Source: Rhizobacter sp. Root404 (GTDB taxonomy: Bacteria; Pseudomonadota; Gammaproteobacteria; Burkholderiales; Burkholderiaceae_C). Taken from it: 64,000 nt of DNA. The notes beneath the pieces were generated by a model. That model had not been told where the DNA came from and did no database searches. It saw only the letters and a list, made by a program, of their open reading frames with translations. Location: assembly GCF_001425865.1 (NCBI RefSeq), contig NZ_LMDS01000004.1:1311589-1375588 (forward strand), given 5' to 3'. The position numbers and the translations under genes were made by a program. Below are positions 53,106-64,000 of the stretch, in pieces; the stretch's first letter is position 1; every line of letters begins with the position of its first letter.

Positions 53106-54311
53106 TCAGGTCACCCGCGGCTTGACCCAGATCCAGGCGAGGATGCCCACGCTCATCATCAGGATCGACGCCACCGCGAGCCCCACGGTCGAGTGCATCA
53201 CCAGCGGCGCGATCACACCCGCGACCAGCCCGTTCGCCAGGCTGCCGATGCAGGCCTGGAACGAGGACGCCATGCCGCGCCGCTCCGGCATCAGGTCGAG
53301 CACCATCAACGTGACGACCGGCACCATCAGCGCCCAGCCGAACGCGTAGATGCCCAGCGGCACCAGGGCCCACCAGGCCTGCGGCGTGAACAACAGGTTC
53401 AGCACCAGGTTGACGATGGACACCAGCAGCATGATCAGGAAACCGTGGCGGATCTGGTGGTGCGGCTTGATCCGCCCGGCCAGCCGGCCGGAGAAGTACG
53501 CGCCGCCCATGATCCCGGCGATCGTGATCAGGAAGAACCAGAAGAACTGGCCGGGCGCCAGGTGCAGGTGGTCGCCCAGGAACACCGGCGCCGAGAGCAC
53601 GTACAGGAACATGCCGTTGAACGGGATGCCGCTGGCCAGCGCCAGCAGCATGAAGCGCGGGCTCGAGCCCATCTCCCAGTAGCCGCGCATCAGGTTGCGC
53701 ACGTTGAAGGCCTGGCGCTGGCTCAGATGCAGCGTCTCGGGCAGCAGCTTGTAGTTGGCGATCCACAGGATCACGCCGACCGCGGTCAGGAACCAGAAGA
53801 TTGCGTGCCAGTCGGCATGCACGAACAGGAAACCACCGACCATCGGCGCGATCGCCGGCGCCACGCCGAAGTAGATCGTCACCTGCGACATCACGCGCTG
53901 CGCGTCGGCGGGCGGGAACATGTCGCGGATCACCGCGCGCGAGATCACGATGCCGGCGCCGGCCGACATGCCCTGCAGCGCGCGGAAGAACACCAGCTGC
54001 CCGATGTGCTGCGCCAGCGCGCAACCGACCGACGCGAGCGTGAACACCACCAGCCCGGTCAGCACGACCGGGCGGCGGCCGAAGCTGTCGGACAGCGCAC
54101 CGTGGAACAGGTTCATGACCGCGAACCCGAACAGGTAGGCCGACAGCGTCTGCTGCATCTCGACCGGCGTCGCGCCGATCGCGGTGGCGATGCCGGTGAA
54201 GGCCGGCAGGTAGGTGTCGATCGAGAAGGGCCCGAGCATGCCCAGGCAGGCAAGCAGGACGGCCAGGGCCCAGCGCGGTGCGCGCCAGAGGGTATGTGCG
54301 TCGGGATTCAA
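53106..54311 (-). CDS. Bcr/CflA-family multidrug efflux transporter (MFS)
   Basis: 401 residues from ATG at 54311, with twelve membrane helices. The family signature GPFSIDTYLPAF is in helix 1, motif A reads GALSDSFGRRPVVLTGL, RALQGMSAGAGIVISRAVIR is in helix 4-5, and GVAPAIAPMVGGFLF follows. It exports drugs such as bicyclomycin or sulfonamides by proton antiport in relatives. It starts divergently from the GNAT gene, 38 bases apart. Confidence 0.92.
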   Translation of the reverse strand: MNPDAHTLWRAPRWALAVLLACLGMLGPFSIDTYLPAFTGIATAIGATPVEMQQTLSAYLFGFAVMNLFHGALSDSFGRRPVVLTGLVVFTLASVGCALAQHIGQLVFFRALQGMSAGAGIVISRAVIRDMFPPADAQRVMSQVTIYFGVAPAIAPMVGGFLFVHADWHAIFWFLTAVGVILWIANYKLLPETLHLSQRQAFNVRNLMRGYWEMGSSPRFMLLALASGIPFNGMFLYVLSAPVFLGDHLHLAPGQFFWFFLITIAGIMGGAYFSGRLAGRIKPHHQIRHGFLIMLLVSIVNLVLNLLFTPQAWWALVPLGIYAFGWALMVPVVTLMVLDLMPERRGMASSFQACIGSLANGLVAGVIAPLVMHSTVGLAVASILMMSVGILAWIWVKPRVT

Positions 54312-54349
54312 GCGCTAGAGTCTACGGTCTGCACCAGCGGAAGGCTTCC

Positions 54350-54937
54350 ATGGGACTTCAGCACATCGACATCCGGCCGCTCACGCCGCAGCGGCTGCCC
54401 GACTTCCTGGATCTGTTCGACCACCGCGCGTTCACCGACAACCCGAACTGGCAGTCCTGCTACTGCTACTTCCCGCATGCCGATCACTCGAACGAAGACT
54501 GGGCCAAGCGCACCGCGGCGCAGAACCGCGCCGGCACCTGCCAGCGGATCGAGTCCGAGACGATGACCGGCTGGCTCGCCTACGCGGAGGGCCAGGCCAT
54601 CGGCTGGGTCAACGCCGGCCCGCGCCGCTTCATCGCCGGTCTGTTCGACGAGCCCGAGCCGCTGGCCGAACGGATCGGCGCGATCGCCTGCTTCGTGGTC
54701 GCCCCGGCGTTCCGCGGCCAGCGCGTCGCGACGGCCCTGCTGCAGGCGGCCTGCGACGGTTTGCGCGACCGCGATTTCGAGTACGCGGAGGCCTACCCGC
54801 GCCCCGGCGCGCAGGGCGCTGCCGCGAGCCACCACGGCGCGCTGTCGATGTACACCGCCGCCGGCTTCACGACCGTCAAGACCCATCCGGACGGCTTGCT
54901 GACGGTGCGCAAGCGGCTCCATCCGCGCCCGCTCTGA
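54350..54937 (+). CDS. GNAT-family N-acetyltransferase
   Basis: 195 residues from ATG at 54350; the longer open frame from 54278 overlaps the divergent MFS gene and is not used. It contains CYCYFPH near the N-terminus and the acetyl-CoA motif IACFVVAPAFRGQRVATALL with R/QxxGxA-type spacing, and ends ALSMYTAAGFTTVKTH. The Cys-rich CYCYF segment is typical of a GNAT subgroup seen beside other enzymes. Substrate is unknown. Confidence 0.85.
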   Translation: MGLQHIDIRPLTPQRLPDFLDLFDHRAFTDNPNWQSCYCYFPHADHSNEDWAKRTAAQNRAGTCQRIESETMTGWLAYAEGQAIGWVNAGPRRFIAGLFDEPEPLAERIGAIACFVVAPAFRGQRVATALLQAACDGLRDRDFEYAEAYPRPGAQGAAASHHGALSMYTAAGFTTVKTHPDGLLTVRKRLHPRPL

Positions 54938-54962
54938 GCGCTCGCTCAACGGGCCGGGAAAA

Positions 54963-55312
54963 GTGTGAAGCGGGCCGATAGGCCGGATTCTGTGCAGCCG
55001 GTGCGTCTTGCGACGTCCCGGCCGTGACCGCCATTCCTCTGGGCCGTGCATCGCTGCGACGGCTCGATGCCACCTACCCGCCGGCTCCGCGGAGCCACAT
55101 CATCGCCGGCCTATTTGGTGTTGCTGCGCGTAGAGATTGCCCGTTTCACCCGGCCGACCGCCTTGCGGCACCCGACCGACTCGTCTCTGTTGCTCTGATC
55201 CTCACCTCACGGTGGACAGCCGTTAGCTGCTACGCCGCCCTGTGCAGTCCGGACCTTCCTCCAGTGCACCCTTTCAGGCCTCGCACCAGCGGCGGTCTGG
55301 CCCACTTCACGG
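54963..55312 (-). ncRNA. rnpB: RNase P RNA (rnpB)
   Basis: On the minus strand the RNA runs from GTGAAGTGGGCCAGACCGCC at the 5' end, through GGAGGAAGGTCCGGACTGCA and GCAACAGAGACGAG, to the 3' ACAGAATCCGGCCTATCGGC. The two ends pair (GTGAAGTGGGCC with GGCCCGCTTCAC) to form helix P1. These are the universally conserved blocks of bacterial type A RNase P RNA, which processes tRNA 5' ends. Ends are set from P1 and could be off by a few bases. Confidence 0.95.
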
Positions 55313-55316
55313 CGCG

Positions 55317-55322
55317 ATTATG
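55317..55322 (-). promoter_or_regulatory. -10 element of rnpB
   Basis: CATAAT on the minus strand, seven bases before the predicted 5' end of the RNA. No good -35 hexamer was seen at the expected distance. Confidence 0.5.
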
Positions 55323-55560
55323 TCGGGCGAACAGCCCGGGTGCGGCATCGGCGCAACAAATTGACCGCCGGTGGGCTCCGCCGCCAAGGTAATCGAGGTC
55401 TTGGTCAACCGATCGGGTCAACCCGCGTTCTAATACGTGCCGCGCTCCACCGGTCTGCAAACGCAGCCCGACAGCTAGCCGACTTGATGAGGGCATGTCG
55501 CTCCGAGTGCGTTGGCTCTGCGGTTTTGCCCTCACCCTCGTTCTCAAACAGGAGATTGAT

Positions 55561-55965
55561 ATGACGATGAAAAACGCTCTGACCGTCGTGGCCGCTGTCG
55601 CCGCTGCCATGTTCGCCCAAGCCACGTTCGCCCAAGCTTCGGCCCCCGCCTCGCGCGCCGAAGTCAAGGCCGAGACCAAGGCCGACGCCAAGGCCGGCAA
55701 GCTGACCCCGGCTGGCGAAGGCGCTGCGCCGATGGAAAAGTCGACCGGCAAGTCGACCAAGACCCGTGCCGAGCGCAAGGCCGAGACCCAAGCCGCCCGC
55801 AAGGAGAAGAAGCTGGCTCCGGCCGGTGAAGCCACGGCACCTGCAGCCGCCCCGTCGACTGGCCCGGCCGCCGCGCGCGCCGACGTCAAGGCCGACACCA
55901 AGGCCGCCGTCAAGGCCGGCGCCACGACCAAGGCCGGCGAAGGCCCGGACGCTCCGAAGAAGTAA
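55561..55965 (+). CDS. small exported Lys/Ala-rich repeat protein
   Basis: 134 residues from ATG at 55561, with CAGGAG eight bases upstream. Residues 1-25 are a signal peptide (LTVVAAVAAAMFAQATFAQA). The mature part repeats the unit AEVKAETKADAKAGKLTPAG in three or four diverged copies (RAERKAETQAARKEKKLAPA, RADVKADTKAAVKAG). It is strongly basic, low in complexity and without Cys or Trp. Such proteins are common in Burkholderiales, with unknown role in the periplasm. Its terminator lies in the end of the convergent gene. Confidence 0.85.
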   Translation: MTMKNALTVVAAVAAAMFAQATFAQASAPASRAEVKAETKADAKAGKLTPAGEGAAPMEKSTGKSTKTRAERKAETQAARKEKKLAPAGEATAPAAAPSTGPAAARADVKADTKAAVKAGATTKAGEGPDAPKK

Positions 55966-55998
55966 GAATCCGTCACGGCGCCGAGTGCGCCGTGGGGT

Positions 55999-56763
55999 TC
56001 AGAACAGCGGCCCGCGGGCCGCTGTTTGTTTTTGTGCGACGCGAAACACGGTCGCGTCGCCATAGAAGTCCAGCGCTTCGTTCGGCCCCCACCAGCCCGG
56101 CACGCCGAGCACCGGCAGCGGCAGGAACGGCTTGGCGGCGAGTCCCGCAGGCGTCAACGACGCGGCCGACCACGCACCCGGCGCCTCGACGCCTTGCGGC
56201 ACGACCCAGGCATGTGCGGTGATCGCCGCACGGGGCCGAACCAGCTTTTCGAGCAGCGCGTGACCGAACAGCTCGAGACGCACGTCGGTCCAGGCCGCGC
56301 GCTGCGTGACGAACAGCGCGTGCCAGTCGCGCCGCCGCAGCGCGTCGACCAGCGGTGCAGGCCCTTGCAACAGCGCGGCGTTCTCGTCGAAGAGTGTCAG
56401 CGCGTCGCGCACCGCGCCGCGCGACGCCCCCCTTGGCGCAGCTGCGATCTGCGCCGCCTGAAGCTCGTTCAAGCGCCGCTTGAGCGCCGGGTGTCGCAAC
56501 CACGCAAGCCCGTTGAAGAAGTCGTGGACGTTCGCACGGGTAGGCACGCTGCCGGTGCGCGCGATGAAGGCCTCGTAGGGCTCGCCGGCCGGCAGATGGT
56601 GCTGATGGACGAACCGGGGTGCCCCGGCAGGCGCCGCGGCATTCAAGGCGTCGACCAGGCCGTGCCGATCGGCACACGTCGCCAGCGGTTCGCCGATCGC
56701 CCGCCACGGCGCGAGCCACGGGCGCGACCAGTCGACCGCCTCGAGGCCGGGCACCTGCGCCAT
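55999..56763 (-). CDS. DUF3025-family protein
   Basis: 254 residues from ATG at 56763. Family-typical sequence includes RFVHQHHLPAGEPYEAFIAR, VHDFFNGLAWLRHPALKRRL, DALTLFDENAALL and the C-terminal GVPGWWGPNEALDFYGDATV. It is soluble with no known function. It sits 19 bases downstream of the NYN-domain gene and may belong to the pyrC transcript. Its last codons form a terminator for the convergent gene. Confidence 0.88.
   Translation of the reverse strand: MAQVPGLEAVDWSRPWLAPWRAIGEPLATCADRHGLVDALNAAAPAGAPRFVHQHHLPAGEPYEAFIARTGSVPTRANVHDFFNGLAWLRHPALKRRLNELQAAQIAAAPRGASRGAVRDALTLFDENAALLQGPAPLVDALRRRDWHALFVTQRAAWTDVRLELFGHALLEKLVRPRAAITAHAWVVPQGVEAPGAWSAASLTPAGLAAKPFLPLPVLGVPGWWGPNEALDFYGDATVFRVAQKQTAARGPLF
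56005..56033 (+). terminator. rho-independent terminator
   Basis: A perfect palindrome CAGCGGCCCGCGGGCCGCTG followed by TTTGTTTTT. It ends the transcript of the Lys/Ala-rich protein and lies inside the last codons of the DUF3025 gene on the other strand. Confidence 0.9.
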
Positions 56764-56782
56764 GCAGTCCCCGGTCGGCGGC

Positions 56783-57565
56783 TCAGGCGCCCCGGTAGCG
56801 CACCGTGCGCGGTCGGTCGGCCGGCACGAGTTCGAAGTGCGCGGCGTGGCGCTTCAGGAAGCCGCTTGCCGACGCGCGCTTGCTGGTCAGGATCTCATGC
56901 CGGCGCAGTGCTTCGCTGACCTCGCCGAGTTGCAGCGCTGCGCCGCCACGGAGTGCCGGCACCGCTTGCAAGACGGCTTCGACCTCCGGTGGCATCGCCG
57001 GAGTCGCTGGCTTCGCGGGCGCCGGGGGAATCGGCGCAACGCGGGCACGGGGCGGACGGGGCGCCGGGCCGGGCGCGGCACGCGGCGCCGGGGCCGGCCG
57101 CGTCACGGGGACCGGGCGCGGCGTCTCCCGCGGCGGGGCCTTGCGGTGCGCCAGGTCGATGAACTCGTCGTACGCCAGCGGCGCCTCGCCGCCGGTCTTG
57201 CCGGCCTGGCCGATGCCGAGCACGCGGCAGCCCTTCTCGCGCAGGCGCTGGGCGAGCGGCGCGTAGTCCGAGTCGCTGGAGGCGATCACCACCACGTCGG
57301 GGCTTTCGCAGATCGCCAGGTCAATCGCGTCGACGGCCAGCGCGATGTCGGTCGAGTTCTTGCCGGTCGGCACGTTGACCATCGGGCGGATCGCGTAGCA
57401 CTTGAACAGGTCGGTGTGCTCGATCACCTTCTGCGGGCTCGAGTAGGCGCGCCGGAAGTGGATCGCGCCGTACAGTTTCAGCAGGTGCTGGATCGCCTGC
57501 TCGATCACGTCGCCGGACAGGTTGTCGGCGTCGATCAGCAGGGCCACACGGGTGTCGTCGTTCAT
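56783..57565 (-). CDS. NYN-domain (LabA-like) protein with C-terminal OST-HTH-like domain
   Basis: 260 residues from ATG at 57565, whose ATGA overlaps the stop of pyrC. Residues 1-145 are a NYN domain: [11 protein letters not shown], then [20 protein letters not shown] and [20 protein letters not shown], with the conserved Asp residues of PIN-like RNases. A Pro/Ala/Arg linker follows, then a helical domain ([20 protein letters not shown]) like the OST-HTH/LOTUS module that binds RNA. It is a predicted RNase. Translational coupling to pyrC is a matter of position, not proven function. Confidence 0.88.
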   Translation of the reverse strand: MNDDTRVALLIDADNLSGDVIEQAIQHLLKLYGAIHFRRAYSSPQKVIEHTDLFKCYAIRPMVNVPTGKNSTDIALAVDAIDLAICESPDVVVIASSDSDYAPLAQRLREKGCRVLGIGQAGKTGGEAPLAYDEFIDLAHRKAPPRETPRPVPVTRPAPAPRAAPGPAPRPPRARVAPIPPAPAKPATPAMPPEVEAVLQAVPALRGGAALQLGEVSEALRRHEILTSKRASASGFLKRHAAHFELVPADRPRTVRYRGA

Positions 57566-58605
57566 GCAGCGCTTTCGGCGAGTTGCCACGCCAGGCTTTC
57601 GCCGCCGCGCAGGGGTTTGAGGGTCGCTTCGCCGAACGGCAGCGACTCGGGCAGCGTCCAGGCCTGGCGACGCAAGGTGACGGTGCCGGCGTTGCGCGGC
57701 AGGCCGTAGAAGGCGGGGCCGTTGAAGCTGGCGAACGCCTCGAACTGGTCGAGCGCACCGGCTGCATCGAACGCCTCGACATACAACTCGAGCGCCGACA
57801 ACGCCGTGTAGCACCCGGCGCAGCCGACCGCGTGCTCCTTCAGGTGCGCGGCGTGCGGCGCGCTGTCGGTGCCGAGGAAGAACTTCGTGCTGCCGGACGT
57901 GACGGCCGCGACCAGCGCGCGGCGGTGCTCCTCGCGCTTGAGCACCGGCAGGCAGTAGTAGTGCGGGCGGATGCCGCCGGTGAAGATCGCGTTGCGGTTG
58001 TAGAGCAGGTGGTGTGCGGTGACGGTGGCGCCGACGAAACTGTCCGCTTCGGCGACGTACTGCGCCGCCTCGCGCGTGGTGATGTGCTCGAACACGATCC
58101 GCAGTTCCGGGAAATCGCGCCGCAGCGGGATCAGCTTGGTGTAGATGAACGCCTTCTCGCGGTCGAACAGGTCGATGTCGCTGTCGGTGACTTCGCCGTG
58201 GACCAGCAGCGGCATGCCCGCGCGCTGCATCGCCTCGAGCGTCTTGTAGGTCTTGCGCAGGTCGGTGACGCCGGCGTCGCTGTTGGTCGTCGCGCCGGCC
58301 GGGTACAGCTTCAGCGCCACCACGCCGGCCGCCTGGGCGCGGGCGATCTCGTCGGGCGGCAGCGTGTCGGTGAGGTACAGCGTCATCAGCGGTTCGAACG
58401 CGACGCCTTCGGGCACCGCCGCCAAGATGCGCTCGCGGTACGCGACTGCCTGTTCCGCGGTCGTGACCGGCGGCTTCAGGTTCGGCATGATGATCGCGCG
58501 GGCGAACTGGCGGGCGGTGTCGGGCACGACGGCCGCGAGCGCCGCGCCGTCGCGCACATGCAGGTGCCAGTCGTCGGGGCGGGTGAGTGTGATCTCGTTC
58601 GTCAT
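57562..58605 (-). CDS. pyrC: dihydroorotase
   Basis: 347 residues from ATG at 58605 ([20 protein letters not shown]); an upstream in-frame start at 58623 would add six residues. Metal motif HLHVRD, the carbamylated-lysine segment [26 protein letters not shown], and [10 protein letters not shown] are all present. It converts carbamoyl-aspartate to dihydroorotate in pyrimidine synthesis. It matches class II PyrC. It lies after the terminator of the glt operon and is followed by the NYN gene with an ATGA overlap. Confidence 0.95.
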   Translation of the reverse strand: MTNEITLTRPDDWHLHVRDGAALAAVVPDTARQFARAIIMPNLKPPVTTAEQAVAYRERILAAVPEGVAFEPLMTLYLTDTLPPDEIARAQAAGVVALKLYPAGATTNSDAGVTDLRKTYKTLEAMQRAGMPLLVHGEVTDSDIDLFDREKAFIYTKLIPLRRDFPELRIVFEHITTREAAQYVAEADSFVGATVTAHHLLYNRNAIFTGGIRPHYYCLPVLKREEHRRALVAAVTSGSTKFFLGTDSAPHAAHLKEHAVGCAGCYTALSALELYVEAFDAAGALDQFEAFASFNGPAFYGLPRNAGTVTLRRQAWTLPESLPFGEATLKPLRGGESLAWQLAESAA

Positions 58606-58626
58606 GGCGGCCGATTCTCGCACCCA

Positions 58627-58654
58627 ACAAAAAGAAGGGCGCCCGAAGGCGCCC
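58627..58654 (-). terminator. rho-independent terminator of the glt operon
   Basis: On the minus strand GGGCGCC, loop TTCG, GGCGCCC, then TTCTTTTTG. It lies 22 bases after the gltL stop. Confidence 0.92.
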
Positions 58655-58675
58655 GCTGTCCTGTAGCGCGAAGCT

Positions 58676-59410
<735 letters not shown>

Positions 59411-59429
59411 GGTGATGGACTCTCTTCTC

Positions 59430-60098
59430 TCAACGGATGATGGCGATCTTCTTCTGCAGCCGGCGCACGAGCATCGACAGGCTGAAGCAGATCACGAAGT
59501 AGACGACCGCGGCGAACAAGTAGGCCTCGACCGGGCGGTTGAAGTTCTTGCCCGCGACCTCGAAGCCCTTCAGCAGGTCGTAGGCGCCGATCGCGTAGAC
59601 CAGCGACGTGTCCTGGAACAGGATGATCGTCTGGGTCAGCAGCACCGGCAGCATGTTGCGGAAGGCCTGCGGCAGCACGATCAGCTGCATGCACTGCTTG
59701 TAGGTCATGCCGACCGCGTAGCCGGCATTGACCTGGCCCTTCGAGACCGACTGGATGCCGGCGCGCATGATCTCGGAGTAGTAGGCCGCCTCGAACACCG
59801 TGAAGGTGATGATGGCCGACAACTCCGCGCCGAGCGACTTGCCGATCAGCAGCGGGATCAACAGGAAGAACCACAGGATCACCATCACCAGCGGGATCGA
59901 GCGCAGCGTGTTGACGTAGAACGCCGCCGCCATCACCAGCCACTTCTTGCCCGACAGCCGCATCAGCGCGAGGATCGTGCCGATGATGATGCCGCCGACC
60001 ATCGCGATCAGCGTCAGCTGCACCGAGAAGATCAGGCCCTTGAGGATGAAGTTGGTGATCAGGTTCCAGTTCAGGAAGCCGAAGTCGAGGGCCGTCAT
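59430..60098 (-). CDS. gltK: glutamate/aspartate ABC transporter permease
   Basis: 222 residues from ATG at 60098, which overlaps the gltJ stop (ATGA). It is an integral membrane protein with the polar amino-acid permease loop [20 protein letters not shown] followed by [20 protein letters not shown]. It forms the membrane channel with GltJ. Confidence 0.93.
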   Translation of the reverse strand: MTALDFGFLNWNLITNFILKGLIFSVQLTLIAMVGGIIIGTILALMRLSGKKWLVMAAAFYVNTLRSIPLVMVILWFFLLIPLLIGKSLGAELSAIITFTVFEAAYYSEIMRAGIQSVSKGQVNAGYAVGMTYKQCMQLIVLPQAFRNMLPVLLTQTIILFQDTSLVYAIGAYDLLKGFEVAGKNFNRPVEAYLFAAVVYFVICFSLSMLVRRLQKKIAIIR

Positions 60099-60802
60099 TT
60101 GCCGGCTCCCACCATGCCGGGGACGGCGACCTTGTGCTCGATCACCAGCGCGATGCGGTTGATCGCGAAGGCGGAGATGAAGTACAGGAACGACACGGCC
60201 AGGTAGACCTCGACGCCGCGCGAGGTCTCCTCAGCAGCCTGCTGCGCAAAGAAGGTGAGCTCGGCGATGCTCACCGCGAACGCGACCGACGAGTTCTTGA
60301 TGATGTTCATCGATTCGCTGGTGAGCGGCGGAATGACGATGCGGAACGCCATCGGCATGATCACGTAGCGGTAGACCTGCGGCAGCGTGAGGCCCATTGC
60401 GAGGCCGGCGTAGCGCTGGCCCTTGGGCAGGGTCTGGATGCCGGCCTTGACCTGCTCGGCGATCCGCGCCGAGGTGAAGAAGCCCAGGCCGAACACGACC
60501 AGCAGGAAGCTCGGCACGGCGCGCAGCGGCAGGAAGATCGCCGGCAGCACGTGGTACCAGACGAACAATTGCACCAGCAGCGGCACGTTGCGGAAGAGTT
60601 CGGTCCACGCCTCGCCGAACCAGGACAGCGCCTTGCTCGGCACCGTGCGCAGGATGCCGATCAGCGAGCCGACGACCAAGGCGATCACGAGTGCCAGCAG
60701 TGCGACGGACAGCGTCCAGCCCCAGGCCGACATCAACCACTGCAGGTAGGTCTGCCCGCCTCCGGTGTCCTGGAAGAACACCTGCCAATCCCATTTTCCC
60801 AA
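60095..60802 (-). CDS. gltJ: glutamate/aspartate ABC transporter permease
   Basis: 235 residues from TTG at 60802, with GGGAGCG upstream. It has the permease loop TSARIAEQVKAGIQTLPKGQ, then YAGLAMGLTLPQVYRYVIMP, and five to six membrane helices. It pairs with GltK. It is separated from gltI by about 140 bases that hold a terminator-like hairpin, so its transcription probably depends on readthrough. Confidence 0.92.
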   Translation of the reverse strand: MGKWDWQVFFQDTGGGQTYLQWLMSAWGWTLSVALLALVIALVVGSLIGILRTVPSKALSWFGEAWTELFRNVPLLVQLFVWYHVLPAIFLPLRAVPSFLLVVFGLGFFTSARIAEQVKAGIQTLPKGQRYAGLAMGLTLPQVYRYVIMPMAFRIVIPPLTSESMNIIKNSSVAFAVSIAELTFFAQQAAEETSRGVEVYLAVSFLYFISAFAINRIALVIEHKVAVPGMVGAGK

Positions 60803-60847
60803 GGCTCGCTCCCGCTGATTTCGTTATGTGCCCGTTCGACCGCCGGC

Positions 60848-60884
60848 AAAAAGAAAACGCGGCGCAGAAGGCTCCACGCCGCGC
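60848..60884 (-). terminator. terminator-like hairpin between gltI and gltJ
   Basis: On the minus strand CGCGGCG and CGCCGCG form a seven-pair stem with a 12-base loop, followed by TTTTCTTTTT. In this position it would lower expression of gltJKL relative to the binding-protein gene. Confidence 0.8.
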
Positions 60885-60944
60885 TCGACCCAATGTAAGC
60901 AAACTTCGCGCCGGGTGGCGCTAGGGCTTACCTCAGGCCGCCGG

Positions 60945-61847
60945 TCACTTCTTCGCGTAGGCCTCGGCCGGCTTGTCGTTCGGGTTCGCGATCGCGTTCT
61001 TCAACGACGCCGACATCGCCATGCCGACCGTCGCATTGCGCGGCGGGATCGGCGACATGAACCACTTGGTGTAGATCTTGTCGAGCTCGCCGCTCTTCAT
61101 CAGGCCGATCACGGTGTCGTCGACCAGCTTCTTGTAGGCCGGGTCGTCCTTCGGGATCATGATCGCGATCGGCTCTTCGGACAGCGACTCGCCGACGATC
61201 TTGAATTCGGCCGGGGCCTTCGAGTTGACGATCAGGCCGGCGAGGATGTTGTCGTCCATCACGAACGCGTCGGCACGGCCCGATTCGAGCAGCAGGAACG
61301 AATCGGCGTGGTCCTTGCCGAACAATTCCTTGAAGTCCACGCCGGCGCCCTTCTCGTGCTTGCGCAGCAGTTGCACGGAGGTGGTGCCGGTGGTGGTCGC
61401 GACGGTCTTGCCGTTCAGTTGGGCGATCGAGGTGATGCCGGAGTTGGCCTTCACGGCCGTGCGCACGTTGGTCACGAACGTGGTCGGCGCGAACGACACC
61501 TGGCCCTGGCGCGCGGTGTTGTTGGTGGTCGAGCCGCATTCCATGTCGACGGTGCCGTTCTGCACCAGCGGCACGCGGTTGGCCGAGGTCACGACGGTGT
61601 ACTCGACCGGCATGGTCGGCGCCTTGAGGTTGGCCTTGATCGCGTCGGCGATCTTCAAGCAGACGTCGACGTGGTAGCCGGTGTACTTGCCGTCGCCCGT
61701 GGTGTAGGCCAGCGGGGCCGACGAATCGCGCGTGCCGATGACGATCTTGCCGGCGGACTTGATCTTGGCCAGCGTGTCGGCAGCCTGCGCGACGGTGACC
61801 GTGCCACAGGCCAACACGGCGGCGAGTGCGAGGGCGAGCTTCTTCAT
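60945..61847 (-). CDS. gltI: glutamate/aspartate ABC transporter periplasmic binding protein
   Basis: 300 residues from ATG at 61847, preceded by GGACCTCCG; the open frame extends further but this ATG starts a clear signal peptide (KKLALALAAVLACGTVTVAQA). The mature protein matches GltI: KIVIGTRDSSAPLAYTTGDG, VDMECGSTTNNTARQGQVSF, ADAFVMDDNILAGLI and KWFMSPIPPRN. It binds acidic amino acids in the periplasm. It is the first glt gene and lies about 140 bases after aspA. Confidence 0.95.
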   Translation of the reverse strand: MKKLALALAAVLACGTVTVAQAADTLAKIKSAGKIVIGTRDSSAPLAYTTGDGKYTGYHVDVCLKIADAIKANLKAPTMPVEYTVVTSANRVPLVQNGTVDMECGSTTNNTARQGQVSFAPTTFVTNVRTAVKANSGITSIAQLNGKTVATTTGTTSVQLLRKHEKGAGVDFKELFGKDHADSFLLLESGRADAFVMDDNILAGLIVNSKAPAEFKIVGESLSEEPIAIMIPKDDPAYKKLVDDTVIGLMKSGELDKIYTKWFMSPIPPRNATVGMAMSASLKNAIANPNDKPAEAYAKK

Positions 61848-61985
61848 TCGGAGGTCCTTAAGGGGTTGTAGAACTGGAAACAACGGATTGTTGCGGTTGC
61901 ACGCCGACGTGTAATCGGTAGGCACCCGCAAACTCAGGGTAATGCCGGAGAACGGGCATCGAACGCCAGCGCAAAGTTCGTGCCA

Positions 61986-63413
<1,428 letters not shown>

Positions 63414-63446
63414 GGTGGTCCTCGGTCGGTCGGTTCGTTCGGCGGA

Positions 63447-64000
<554 letters not shown>

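Noticed and set aside
54308..55051. Minus-strand frame running into rnpB
   Set aside because: It is antisense to the GNAT gene and overlaps a structural RNA.

Overview
The window reads as chromosomal DNA of a high-GC betaproteobacterium, most likely Burkholderiales. This rests on codon use, the gltIJKL-type amino-acid transporter, CsbD, NnrU, the DUF3025 and DUF72 proteins, and a bacterial RNase P RNA. The genus cannot be fixed from sequence alone. Two parts differ sharply. Bases 1 to about 28,000 are a lower-GC mosaic of orphan genes, defence-type genes, pseudogenes and repeats. From about 28,000 to the end the DNA is very GC-rich, densely packed and core-like.

Accessory part: an M36 (fungalysin-type) metalloprotease cut by the left edge; two unknown genes; an HU-type DNA-binding protein; a GIY-YIG-like nuclease; a 1,324-residue STAND-type NTPase with a nuclease-like N-terminus (Avs-like defence candidate); a decayed TIR-like (ThsB/DUF1863-type) remnant; a two-gene unit with a HEPN-like protein; a coupled pair of nitrilase-fold protein plus zinc-hook SMC/Rad50-like ATPase; a beta-class DNA methyltransferase; and a 733-residue orphan. 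A frameshifted copy of the methyltransferase 3' end lies on the far side of the nitrilase/SMC pair, so diverged direct repeats of about 330 bp bracket the pair. Further right are a Cas2-like SinR-family protein, two near-identical repeats of about 285 bp that truncate two EamA transporter genes, a cupin, two tandem paralogues of unknown function with matching leader hairpins, an IS3 remnant and a small antitoxin-like protein.

Surface-protein locus (28,242-46,506): six tightly coupled plus-strand genes. They encode a GAF-HlyD adaptor, a PqqD-like/M50 protease/lipoyl-domain fusion, a short SecA-like ATPase, a second HlyD adaptor, a 3,362-residue LEPR-XLL/DUF4347 beta-helix and repeat protein, and a membrane PAS-GGDEF diguanylate cyclase. 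Order and overlaps suggest a dedicated export and processing apparatus for one giant surface protein, with c-di-GMP output encoded alongside. This is the strongest candidate for an undescribed system; the nitrilase/SMC pair is second.

Housekeeping part (46,507-64,000): universal stress protein, DedA-rhodanese fusion, DUF72 protein, UvrD-like helicase, CsbD, NnrU, alpha-carbonic anhydrase, Bcr/CflA exporter, GNAT acetyltransferase, rnpB, a small exported Lys/Ala-rich protein, DUF3025 protein, NYN-domain protein coupled to pyrC, and a minus-strand cluster ansB-aspA-gltI-gltJ-gltK-gltL for asparagine, aspartate and glutamate uptake and breakdown. ansB is cut by the right edge.
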